Made by a program: the position numbers and the translations under genes | Assembly: GCA_910890315.1 (NCBI GenBank) | Contig: CAJVGD010000004.1 | Span: forward strand, 41,799 to 105,798 | Source: Serendipita indica DSM 11827 | Lineage: Eukaryota; Basidiomycota; Agaricomycetes; Sebacinales; Serendipitaceae | DNA length: 64,000 nucleotides | Reading direction: 5' to 3' | The notes under the pieces: model-generated | What the model saw: the letters and a program-made list of their open reading frames with translations, nothing else | Told to the model about the DNA's origin: nothing | Database searches by the model: none | In this document: positions 34,196 through 44,990 of the stretch, in pieces | Numbering within the stretch: the first letter of the stretch is position 1 | Layout: each line of letters starts with the position of its first letter

Positions 34196-36226
34196 TTACG
34201 GATCGATGCCCAGATGCATGTGAGTACATGCTCGGCGCGACACCTGTATCTGTGGCAGCCGGCGATGGTGGTTCTTCTTCTGCTGCTGCCGCAGAAACAA
34301 GTGCAGATGTAAGCGGGCTGGTGCTGGCAGGACATGCGCCGTCGGTGGATTGGTCACGTCGTATTTACAGACTGGACACTGTAGCGACGTTAGTACCAAC
34401 ATTTAAGTGAATGTGCAAAGTGACATACCACTTTCCGCTGCTTGATAAGCCACGGATCGACTTCATCTATGGGATAGTTCGTTAGCACTCATGACGATGA
34501 AGATAAAGGAAAAGAACACTTACCCTTGTGGAATATATGTCCGCAGGGCAGTACGCGTACTCTATCTCCGACTTCAAATTCGCATATGCAAATTGCACAC
34601 TCGGTTTGCGATGCAAACCACGGCGGACGCGGAATCGTTTCATCAGACTCTTCCTGCCTATGCCTTGTTCCTTGAGATCCCGAAAGTGCTCTTCCTGATA
34701 TTGGCAAAGTCAAATCTCGTTCCTCCGAAGGAGATAGCGGTTCGGGTGCGAGAGCGGGATGAATCGAAGGGTGAAACTTTCTGCCTGTGTATCGTCCTCG
34801 AGATGGGGGATATCTTGCCGTTGCGGTGCACTCGTTGATGGCTCTGGATCAATTGCACCATAGCCACTTGCACCTCCACTCTCCTTCAAGTCGCTGCGCA
34901 CAGGTAACAGCGGACTTCTCTCAGATGGTTGAGTAGAATCTCCCACTTCATCCTCTTCCGTCGCGTGAACCGAAGGAATCGCCTGTCGTCCACTCTCTAA
35001 ATCCTTTTCCCATCCAGCGCCAGTCCATACACGGATAGGCAACCCAGCCACAATGTCTTCAGGCGCACGCATCTCCCTCTCCCGTCTCTCTGCCCTCACA
35101 CGATGGACGAGAAGAGTGCAGAGCGTAAGGAGAGATGGCAAAGAGAGCACGAGGAGAAGAGATAGAATGGGCGTATACCACTCCCATGGTGGCTCGCCCT
35201 CCAGTCGAACCATGATCGTACGAACTTCTCGGACTCGCACTTCCTTTTCGCCCTCTGAATGGTCACTAGTGGAGGCTGGGGAGCCCACTCCAATCCGCAC
35301 TCCACTCCTCTCGACCGCAGCCGTGAGGTTAAGGTACGAATTGTGTCCGACAAAGATGCTCGCAATCTCAATCTTAGCCCCCGTCGCACCAGAGGCGCTC
35401 ATACTAATCAAGTTGTTGTCCAGTCCGCCTACAATCAACCCAGAGGCGCCAATAGATTGGGCATATTGGGCTTTGGCAGCAAACGAGCACGTTCCACGTT
35501 GAACGAGTGCAATCCATGTCGTATTTGGGAATGGCGTAAACGGTTCCCCCTCGTCCGTTGATGCACCGTTTGTCGAGTGGCCGAAGAGGGACGTGATGGG
35601 ACAAAGCGGTGGACAGCCCGTATTGTCTGGATCAATTGTAGGATCATTTGAGTCGTCATACTCGTATTCAATCTCCAGTTCGTACGCGCCGTCTAGACCC
35701 ATAAACGGCATGGGCGGTGTGCGCGAACCGCGTATAGAAGCAGTAGGCTCAGGATTGTTGAGGGTCGTTATGACATTCTCCTCGTTGGGTGTACAGGGCT
35801 CTACGATGGAATCGAGCGGTACGAGCCACCCTGTCAGACCGTCTTCGGGTATTGCTCGTCCGAAAAAAGCGATTCGAGCTTCAAATACTTGCGCAGGTTT
35901 TGAATCCTGATGGGTCGAGACATCAGCGTCGGCGGTTATCAAAGAGTTGCGGTGGATCAACAGCAGATCCACAGACGGTTTGATAGACGCGCTCGCAAGA
36001 GAGCAAAAAGAGAAAAGAAACTCACGATAATCTCGACAGATGCTTCTCCCAGTCCCCAACCTAATCTGGCCAGCCACCCTCCTGCATTGTTGCCTGGTGG
36101 ACTCGTTTCGGAGACATTCGTACGCGCATATACGCCGTGAAGTAGGAGCTGCTCTGCTTTGAGAAAGACGAGGTAGAGGGAAAGGATATATGATGGCACC
36201 CAGACGATCAACGTCAGGAAGAGCAT
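34196..36226 (-). CDS. PA-TM-RING type E3 ubiquitin ligase
   Basis: Five exons on the minus strand (36226-36026, 35906-34832, 34784-34524, 34466-34429 and 34378-34196; 585 residues). A signal or anchor segment MLFLTLIVWVPSYILSLYLV opens a lumenal part with a protease-associated-like region (WIALVQRGTCSFAAKAQYAQ, ASGLIVGGLDN). A membrane helix (WYTPILSLLLVLSLPSLLTL) follows, then a basic cytosolic segment with PEDIVAGLPIRVWTGAGWEK, and a RING-H2 finger: CAICICEFEVGDRVRVLPCG, HIFHKDEVDPWL, CPVCKYDVT. This is the GRAIL/RNF13-like layout for ubiquitylation at endosomal or vacuolar membranes. After CPVC the tail is Gln/His-rich in this frame, while the next frame (to 33996) gives a more ordinary acidic tail, so the end is uncertain. 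Confidence 0.82.
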
Positions 36227-36757
36227 CTCGCGTCGCAGTCCACGTCAAGGAAAGGAACGTAGACTGAGAGCTGGGCGTGTCTTTTGTTGAATATGAGATT
36301 ATGAGATGGACTTTGGATACAAGATGACGGGAGAAATGGCGCCGAATGTGATCGTGTGCGGCGCGGCAATGTAAACTCTGCCATCAGAGAAAGTCTAATG
36401 TCAGCTATCACGTTATAGAATGTGCAAAAAGCCTCTAACAGACTGAGAGACGGCTTCCCCGAGATGGAGGGTGGTTGGATAAGCTGCTGTGATGGAAATA
36501 TCGACGTCTTCTAATGCAATGGGATTAAGAGTACTGAGTTTGACTTGTTTAAACTCGGGCCTGGATGACTGGCCAAGAAAGCCCGACGTGGTGGGAGACA
36601 AGCAGTGTCAAGTCCAAAGCACATTTTCATTTCAAATCGTCCGTTCCAACAACGACAACAGAGGGCGTTACAGTACGTTTGTGGGAATAGAACTAGCGGG
36701 CGGAGAGCGTCCATCCGATAGAGTATACAATAATTCGTTGATTTGGTTCGTTCAAGT
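36227..36757. other. Intergenic: promoter of the RING gene and 3' flank of the PalI gene
   Basis: No coding evidence. Short open frames only. Confidence 0.4.
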
Positions 36758-37492
36758 TTAGACTCGGTTCACATTCGCACGACGACGGGATGGCATACAA
36801 GAGCCAAACGCAGCCGTGCAGAATCCGAGGATGAGTGCGACGAGAGCGCCGAGTACGAGCCCTGTTAATTTGCATGCAGGGTTAACAGGTGGGATAACCG
36901 GCCAGAAACAGGGTAGACGTACAATTGGCATTTCCGTAATTGGCGGTACTCCCGGGAGGACCGTGGTTGCGAATTCGGTTTCGTACGATTCCCCAGAGCG
37001 ACATGTCGATGACCCAAACGACGAGCGTGATGAGCGTGGCCAAGGCGGCGGATAGCGACATCAGAATCGTTCCAATGCGACTAAACCCTGCACCGCAAAG
37101 ACCAAAGATACATGCGATGAGCGCAAAGGCTGCGGCAATCGGGTGCAAAATCATCACATAGGTCAAGGCCTTGAGAGCGTTTGTTCCAAGTGTGTTATCC
37201 CTGTCGAATATGTCAGTATAAGTACGTAGAGACGAATTTCAGAGCTCCGGGTAGCCCACTAGAAAAAAAATTGCGAGACTGACGGGAACGATCCAACGGC
37301 GTCTTGGATATCATAGCCAACCGTCGCTTTGATGCCAGTATAGCCAAATACACCGAAATGGACGACTCTTCCGTTGACATTGGCGTCCAAAAACGAAATT
37401 GCACTCCAAGCATTGCCAGAAACGCAGGCAAACACAAGAAGGACAAAAGCAGCAAAACAGCAAAACAATCCTGGAAGAGCTGGCGAGGCCAT
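36758..37492 (-). CDS. PalI/Rim9-SUR7 family membrane protein
   Basis: Three exons (37492-37284, 37200-36923 and 36861-36758) join to 196 residues with consistent phases. Four hydrophobic segments are visible: ALPGLFCCFAAFVLLVFACV at the N-terminus, then MILHPIAAAFALIACIFGLC, LATLITLVVWVIDMSLWGIV and LVLGALVALILGFCTAAFGS. The extracellular loop has WSAISFLDANVNGRVVHFGV and FGYTGIKATVGY, as in PalI-type proteins, where a W/FG..G pattern is usual. The C-terminus is short and basic (SRRRANVNRV). PalI/Rim9 relatives help alkaline pH signalling at the plasma membrane, and other members sit in eisosomes; which role applies here is not clear. A truncated relative lies just upstream at 38024-38209. 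Confidence 0.78.
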
Positions 37493-38023
37493 TGGCGAAA
37501 GGATGGAGGCGGTTGGGTTCAAGATACGCAGCGGATATACATGGGCTCCGCCCGACGTCATGGCGGCTCTAGTTGAGCCACAGGAATTCAATCAAAATAT
37601 TCTTAGCATGGACTTTTATATTCTTGGTAGACGTCACAGTCATCAGAATACACCCAGCCCCATCGACTCGCCAAACGCTTAGGTTCATCCGACGCGCCTC
37701 GGCCAAAGTCTCGAGCGCTCATTGAGTGAATATTCCTTAGGAATTATAAGAATCAGTTATGACAATATATCGAGCCCAGGGAGGCGCTATCCAGCTAGCG
37801 CCAACTATTTTCGCTCTGGACCAGTACGGGCGGCTTTCGCTCTGGTACGTTGCAACACGACCCTGATACAGGGACCCGTAGTGGCTACGCAGATCGCACC
37901 CTACTGGTAAACTTCTTAGAGGGTATGATGTACGTCGGTGTAGTCTCACGAAGTCTCATAGTATATTCGTAGAAGCCCCAATTGGACAAAAGCAGCTCTA
38001 TCAAACCGCCTGTTTGTCCACTT
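37493..38023. other. Intergenic between the two PalI-like copies
   Basis: Presumed promoter of the PalI gene (minus strand). No gene seen. Confidence 0.35.
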
Positions 38024-38209
38024 TCAGTCAAAGGGTCCCTGGACATTGTAACCATCTGTCGGCTCGATAATAGTATATCCAAATACGCCAAACCAGAAGC
38101 CAGACTGGCCCAGGTCCACAAAGGAAACAACACTCATGAAATTGCCGCCAAGGGAAGCAAAGAGGAGAATCAAAAACGCTGACAGCCGCGAAGAAGAGAC
38201 TTGGGACAT
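38024..38209 (-). pseudogene. Truncated PalI-like fragment
   Basis: A 61-residue frame with LSAFLILLFASLGGNFMSVV, SFVDLGQSGFWFGVFGYT and a stop soon after corresponds to the first helix and first loop of the neighbouring PalI protein (SFLDANVNGRVVHFGVFGYT). The other three membrane segments are not found downstream. It looks like a diverged partial duplicate; a short functional protein cannot be excluded. Confidence 0.5.
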
Positions 38210-38411
38210 TTGCAAAGCCCATTGGGAAACTCCAAATGTGCAGACAAAGACGGTTCGGGTCCAAAGTGGCAAATATTCTTCAGACCCATTCCAATGAAGC
38301 GAGCTCGTCGGGTTATCGAATCTTGGACCCTGCCTCGACCACCTTCCAGGGCACATGCACTGCTGATACGACTCGGTGGTCGATATTCGTCAAGAATCAG
38401 TCGAATAAATC

Positions 38412-39018
38412 ATGTCAGCGTATCGGGTTCGCCCAGGCGCCATCCCAAAGGGCTTGAAAATTCCTGAAAGACCATTGCCGCCTCTACGAACGGTCAACGA
38501 ACGTCCGCCAATCCGTAATGATATTCCTATCGACGCTGCAACTTCAAGTTTGAAGCGTTCAGCCGCACTTCACCCGATATCACTCACTGCTACCCCGCAA
38601 AGAGCTCGAAACGACGCTGCATGGCTCCCAAGAGTATTTCAGCGCGAAATGCTGCAAAGGCGCATCCATACGCCCAAGTGAAGCTGCCGCGAAGTCTGAG
38701 AGCCTACGATTTGATCACCGCACTGGCAGTTCCAGGTGGGAATAGGATGGATTAACAAGGCCTATTCGCTAATTGCATTTTTGTCATCATAGGTCTCTTC
38801 CTTTACCTGATGTTCGTAGCTCCCGGCGGTGAAAAATCCGAGCTCTCCATAGTAAGTTTTAGTCTCAAGACGGCAAGCGTATCACTTACCCTTCCAAGGT
38901 ACGTCGCTGGACCGAAGGGTTAATCCAAGACGTTCGGGATTGGTGGAATAAAGTCCCACGAGATGCAGAGGTCGACCCCGAGATTTTGTTACAACTTGAG
39001 CGATCTCGCAAGCCATAA
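38412..39018 (+). CDS. Small single-pass membrane protein, unknown family
   Basis: Four exons (38412-38514, 38643-38735, 38793-38851 and 38899-39018) give 124 residues in frame. The first exon encodes a basic Pro-rich head (MSAYRVRPGAIPKGLKIPER), then AAKAHPYAQVKLPRSLRAYD, a hydrophobic stretch LITALAVPGLFLYLMFVAPG at about residues 60-80, and an acidic/aromatic tail (GLIQDVRDWWNKVPRDAEVD). The first intron is long for this genome (128 bases), so an internal start at 38621 is an alternative. I do not recognise the family; a mitochondrial or ER protein is possible but not shown. Confidence 0.5.
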
Positions 39019-39351
39019 CGATTCATCTGTGAAGCATTTGGTTGTCTACAGATGTGTAGATGGTTCGTCAACTCATACACGCGCGCTCCTTCCAGTTACT
39101 AGCGGTCCGATATCCTCGGCATGGAGACCCTTTCCCTCTACATTCAGGCCTGAACGAGGAGTCTTTTATCTGTCGTATGGTGGTTCATGGTAGGAGACGC
39201 GACCCACTCGAAACCGGAGTCTGTGACTGCCGTGTGTAGATTGCCCAGATTTGTACATTATAATCTACTGCTATTCTTTCTTCTCCAATTTCATGTTTCT
39301 GAGTGAGCTCCGGTGGCAGGTTCAGACCAGCCCCCTTGCACTTCGACCGCC
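39019..39351. other. Intergenic, nothing recognised
   Basis: Short promoter region of the gene at 39352. Confidence 0.35.
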
Positions 39352-42300
39352 ATGGACGTTTACAAGAGTCTTACAGGAAAGACAGCAATCTCCCTAGATT
39401 GGAATCTCATGGAGAGAGTAGCAACCGAATTACAACGTACACCAGAGGGTCGCTTGTTTTTAAATGGGCTAGCCGTGTACCCGCCAACGTTTACGGGCGC
39501 ATACGCGGAATATCCGTTATTTGAGCACCTCATCGTTTTTCTGTATCTACGGTATACTCACAGGTCATCTTTTAAGACTATGAGTATTGACCTAACACCT
39601 TAGGCACTTTGTCCCGCTCGAGTTTGGGTCGAAATGGACGGCTTTTGGTACTACAAAGCTCAACAAAATCCGTATGACATCTCTTGGGGAGGCCATAGAT
39701 GTGATTCTATTTCACAAAATGTTGCCCGATTCTTCCGATGTCCCCCATCAGCTTTCGTTTATCCAACTCTGCAACGACAAGAATTGGGGATTCGCAGACG
39801 ACAGAATTCTCCTACAAAGAATGTGGTTTATTCGCGCCTATCTCATCTACAACGACGGCATATCGGCCTTTGAGGACATCTGCTGGTTTGATTACCGGCT
39901 CACCATTGTCATATACTGCTGGGTGCGGCATAATCGACGCTATCAAGTACGGTTCTTCCATCCTTTGGCAAAATTCACTGAAAGATTGTCAGAAATGTGC
40001 CAATGAGTACTGCGAGTGCTCCGATTTTGTCGCAAACTATGGAATACGTCGAAGGGAGTTTGCTCGAATCTACAAACTGCTTGACAAATTGCTCGAACCC
40101 GTGATCATGTATACACGGTCCAACAAGTCTGCTTGGCCTCTGGAAACTGGCGACGCCCCGCTTTCCCGCGCCGTCCATGTAGGCTTGTATGTACGATTCC
40201 ATAAAGAGTGGCCTCTGTGGTTCACAAGTCGTCTCATGGATCCGGAGAATGGACTCACCAACGCCAGCACACTCGACACGAGTGGCTCAAACACTTTGAC
40301 GAACATCCGGGCAGAGGAAAGCTCAATAGTTCAACTTCCAGTACAGGAACCATCGGATTCAATCACACCCGATGTAGAATCTTCTCAGACGGTCTCGATA
40401 GTTAACGCTGGGCTTGCTCCTGCAACGAACCATTTCACGGTCATTACGGAACACAATGCACCATTAGACCTTGCCGAGGCAGGTGCTGACCGGAATCTAA
40501 CATTCGAGCAAAGTGGTCTGGATTGGCTTGCGAAGGAAAAGGTGGAAAGTGAGGCTATTCGGTCGGCTTCAAGTGCCAGCACCAGCAAAGAAGCAGAGAA
40601 GGCTCCTGTTATACAACCTACACGAGGAGAGGTCCCCAATCCTGCGATGTCGATAGTGGATGGACAACTCTCGCAACTCCGTTCTCATAACCAGCGTCGG
40701 TCGCGCGAATCGAGGAAGACGGTGGAGCTTCTTAACAAGAACTCCGAGACACAGCAACCAGAGAGAATGCAAAACCCAGAGTCGGGGCCATCTCAAAATC
40801 CCATTGCTATCCCAGCTTCAAGGGTGACCATCATCGATCTCACCTCGAGCCCACCAGAGTCTTCTCTTCGTACTTCTACCGTCCACCCTCAACACCGGGA
40901 ACCCAAAGCTGTCTCAAGGAAACGTACGCGCGAGGAAGTTCCAGCGTCCGCGAAAGAAAGTGGGGCGGCGGCGAATATTGTCGAACCGAAGCTATTTTCA
41001 CTAGGGGCACCTCCAACAAAAAGAATGAAGATGGACACCAGCGTATTACCGTTAAAGAATCCGGCGATTGGTCCGACCAGTACTCCTACCTCTCACAGCC
41101 TAACAAAGGCCACAGATGGCGAGGTGCAGAGCCTGCAGCCAACTCCTGCCACGCAAGCGGCAAGTTTGACCGAAACAATCGAACAAGCCGCGCTTGCCTC
41201 GGTCGTCACCGCATTCAAGCGGCTCGTGGAGGTGACGGACGAGGACGCCGTTTCGACTGCTGGAACCTCGACGAGTTCCAAATCCAAATCATCCTCGAAT
41301 ACACATTCGAGCCCAGGGGCCAAATCGTCGAGTGGCAAGAAGCTTGTACTCGGACGATTGAAGAAGGACAAGCACCCCACGACACCGACAAAACCAGCAT
41401 TACATCATATGCAATCTGATTCGGTCTCTTCGGTCTGGAGTGAATCTCTCAGGCTCCCGAATCCTTCACCTACGTCAAGTCGGTCGTCAAGCACAATAAG
41501 AGAGGTGACTTCGATAACAAAACCGCACCATTCAAAGACGGCGTCACTCCCTGAAATGCCTATGGGTATGGCCCAATCGACGCAGCTTCCTGCACCCGAG
41601 TCCACGGTAAGCCGTCTTCCCATCGCCATGCGTAGTTCCTGATATAAGCATACATAGGACCCAGTGTCGCCAGAACTTGACCAGAATGATGCTAAGCTAT
41701 GGGACGTAATCAAGACAGTTGTTCCAACCCCAGCTATCTACGTTCATTGCCCCCGGCCGAATGTCCAGTTGCTCTCCTCGGCGCATGAAGCTCGAAGACT
41801 GGTGTGCCTACTTATTGGGCTCGGAATCCCGCTCGATTGGGCGTCGGTGGACCCGTTGGGGTACGGGATCATGATTCGCTCAGAGGTATGCCTTTCATCT
41901 ATGCGTTTATCCTTCTGATTGCATCTAGGCGGTCGCTAGTTTGCTGTCAGTCATCAGGCAAGACTCCTTTAATACGTTGCGCTCCGCGGGCGTGTAAGTC
42001 GTGTAACGTTTGGAGTGCAATGCCTCACTAGCCTAGGTCTCTTTCTCTGACTTTACCACCCCAAGAGCAATTAATAAACGTCATCACACAATCCAAGCCT
42101 ATAACACTGGAGACACTCGGAAACCATGAAACACTGGTCAGTATCACCGATACCCGAGCGGACCGCCGATTAAGAGACCATGCGGCGGAGCATTCGCGAC
42201 TTGCTGGACTTGTTCGCCAAGTCTCTGGATCTCTTCACTCGCTCGAACAACCAACGAGTCTCGACGTCTATCAAAGTGGGGATCGCATTTTCCTGACGTT

Positions 42301-42909
42301 GGACGAGGTGCGAGAAATTTGTGCATGGACATAGAGTTATACATCCTAAAAGCTACATAGGTATCCTCAAACAGTATTACAGACGTAGCCGTCTCCGATC
42401 TTCATCAGTTGGGACTGTAAGAAGACTGGACTTTAGCTAATCGCGTATCTGACTGTGCAAAGTGCTGTATACCGAGGAAAGAACCTCCTCACTTCGCCTG
42501 CCACCGAGATGACTCCCGTCGCATCCCTCGAAACCCAAGCGGGTGCAAATCCGGTATTTGACTGGCGTGCGCTCCGCACCGAGGTCCTCAAAATGAAACT
42601 CCCGTGGGAGACCGATGGCGACAACGAGCACATTCCCAGCCCATATCAACGATGGATCAGAGGCATGGCATCCTTTAGATGGTCTGCCTCGTCGAGTACG
42701 TACTCCACCATGGCGACTGCTGGATTGAGATGGAGTCCGGCTTCATTCTCAGACTCGGAGGAAGAGGAAGAGAATGTCGTTTCGACGGGCAGCAGTGGGA
42801 TTTCTGGAAACGCATGAAGCCCACGATTCTTTCCAGCTCACTGTCTTTATACCGGCAATCAAGAGCTATCACCTCGCACTAGTCGACAATCGGCGTTCAC
42901 GATCAGTGA
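39352..42909 (+). CDS. Large unrecognised fungal protein with disordered centre
   Basis: At least eight exons: 39352-39551, 39604-39946, 39993-41606, 41658-41885, 41929-41993, 42037-42307, 42361-42416 and from 42463. The N-terminal 200 residues are ordered (DWNLMERVATELQRTPEGRL, EYPLFEHLIVFLYLRHFVPL, MWFIRAYLIYNDGISAFEDI) and run into CANEYCECSDFVANYG, which holds three Cys. About 430 residues of low-complexity Ser/Thr/Pro sequence follow, with a basic patch SRKRTREEVPASAKES and PPTKRMKMD that could be a nuclear signal. The C-terminal part is ordered again: LWDVIKTVVPTPAIYVHCPR, LVCLLIGLGIPLDWASVDPL, SLHSLEQPTSLDVYQSGDRI, HHGDCWIEMESGFILRLGG. The last stretch (LTVFIPAIKSYHLALVDNRR) lies in another frame and needs one base added near 42808. 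I recognise no domain. Confidence 0.5.
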
Positions 42910-43062
42910 GTTGCCGTTGTCCAATTCTTGTGTCTTTAATTTTTGGGTATAAATGTTGCTCATTTAACGAGTTTGGCCGGGAGTATCCCTAAAACAACTT
43001 TATACGTGTAGACGACCCAAAGAACTACGCCAGTGTAACACACTAGATCCAAGCGCATCCGA

Positions 43063-44617
43063 TCAGATGAAGAGGAACTGGCCCGCCAGTGCGCCAGATA
43101 AGACGAGCAAGATGATACTGAACCGGTTGCGGAACATGTATTGCGCACCGAGGGCAAGTACGAAGATGACAGCCGCGAGCGCGTTTTGAGACGCAAGTCG
43201 GTACTGCTCCTCTGAGCTGAGCGTACTGCTGTGACCTTTATAGTCAACACTGGCACTCAGGAGCTGGAATGCGACGATGGCAATGACGCCAATGACCGAG
43301 CCACAGAGTCCATCAAAGCCTGCGGCGAGAAACTGTCGAACAACGGTGAGCACTCAGACTAGGAACGTGGTCCAGGGTGCGTACCTTGTTCCGTACGAGT
43401 CGCTCCAAGAGATTATGTCCGGCAATGACAAAGAGGAAACATGGAAAGAACATGCCGAGCGTGATAACAACAGCACCAGCAAATGCGTAGCCAATCCCAC
43501 CATAGCTGTTCCCACCATAAAAGCCGACAAAAGTGGCAAAGATGACAAGAGGAGCAGGGAGGACGTTGCCAATGGCGATACAGTCGATAAATGCCTGCTG
43601 AAGCATCCATCCACCTTTGAGAACCGCTTCGGCTTGGATAAACGGGATAGCGGTGAAAGCACCGCCAAAGGAGAGACTACCGGATACGAGACCAAGGCCA
43701 AAGAGGTGACCGACGTCTGGTTTGGGGGCGATTCCGAGTGCGAGGGACAAGGGAGAGGGAACGCCCTTGAAATGAACGTACACTCCGTATGCGACGTACT
43801 GTAAGATGAAGAGGAGGGCAGCTACGGAAAAGAGGCGACGGGCGACGGCCATGTTGATTAAGCCATAGACGGCGAGAAATGAACCTGTGGATATCCATGA
43901 GCGTCTATAGGGCTCGATTGGAGTCATTGTACGCACCAATTTATGCGGAGGGCACTATTCAAGGCAGTGAACAATGCATACCCGACAAGCCATGGATTTA
44001 GCTCCTTTGTTCGATGGGATATTAGGACGTGCTCGGATATTTTATGGATGGCTCGGAACATCTATTCTCAAAAGGTGAATAAAATGGATGGGATACAGAA
44101 ACCGACTGACCATTGCAGCGACCATGGGCTGGAGAGCACGAAACGAGGCATTGACATACTTGTTGCCAAACCCGACAATGGTGTACAAGTAGCTGGCGAG
44201 AAGCATCAAGAGAAATCCGGGCAAGATGAATCCCAATCCTGCAGCGATTCCTCCCAGACGACCACCAGAGAGACAGCCAAAGAACATGCACAGCTCGGCT
44301 GCTTCTGGACCTGGTAGGATCTGATAGACGGCAAAGACTCGATTGAAACGAGAGATGGTGATCCATTTCTGTTTGATGACGAGTTCGTCCTTTAAGAGTG
44401 CGATTTGGGCGACTGGACCTCCCCAAGCAAAGATGCCGAATCGAGAGAGGAACAGCCAAAAGAGGCGGAGAAAGCCGAGTTTTGGAACATTCGAGTTGTC
44501 TTCCAACTCGTGCTGCTGGCTGTCTGCTGAAGACGTTTGAGAGTCATGTTTGCTGTCGTCGGCGTTGACGATTGCGGGCGTTTGTTCTGCTTTCTCGAGA
44601 TCTTGATGATCAGCCAT
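43063..44617 (-). CDS. CHR-family chromate ion transporter
   Basis: Bidomain CHR transporters move chromate (probably with sulfate-like anions) across the plasma membrane and give Cr(VI) tolerance. From the likely start MADHQDLEKAEQ the protein has a polar N-terminal tail, then the family motif FWLFLSRFGIFAWGGPVAQI, VFAVYQILPGPEAAELCMFF and LGGIAAGLGFILPGFLLMLL. The second half repeats the pattern with FGLGLVSGSLSFGGAFTAIP, CIAIGNVLPAPLVIFATFVG and FPCFLFVIAGHNLLERLVRN. It ends FSIILLVLSGALAGQFLFI at 43063. Several introns interrupt it; the join before GSFLAVYGLINMAVARR does not keep frame with any clean splice pair, so that boundary is uncertain. An upstream in-frame Met at 44812 is possible. 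Confidence 0.82.
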
Positions 44618-44990
44618 AGCCAGGGAATTCATAGTTTCATTCACGAGTTTATATATACCATTCATGTGTGGATTGCGCACTCGGGTGGGTCTATTGCGCC
44701 ATAGGCACCAGCACCGGCCCCGAAAGATTACTCTCGTAAGTTGCTGATCAGCTCGGTTCGGACTCTTCAATGAGGCCTTTAAACGCCGAGTGATAAACTT
44801 ATCAAAAGCCATGAATCTAGTGCATTACGTGGTGGCGAGTCATCTCTCAACTTGATCTCTTCCATCACCGCTACTTTACTCGACCGCTTTCTAATTCGCC
44901 CATACCCCCCCCTTCATTCACGTCCAAAGCTTTACTTTATTCTTCTATCTATCTTGTTTCCTGCTTTCAACTCGTTTCAACTTGTCCACA
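44618..44990. other. Divergent promoter region of the chromate transporter and kinase genes
   Basis: C/T-rich on the plus strand close to the kinase ATG. No gene seen. Confidence 0.4.
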
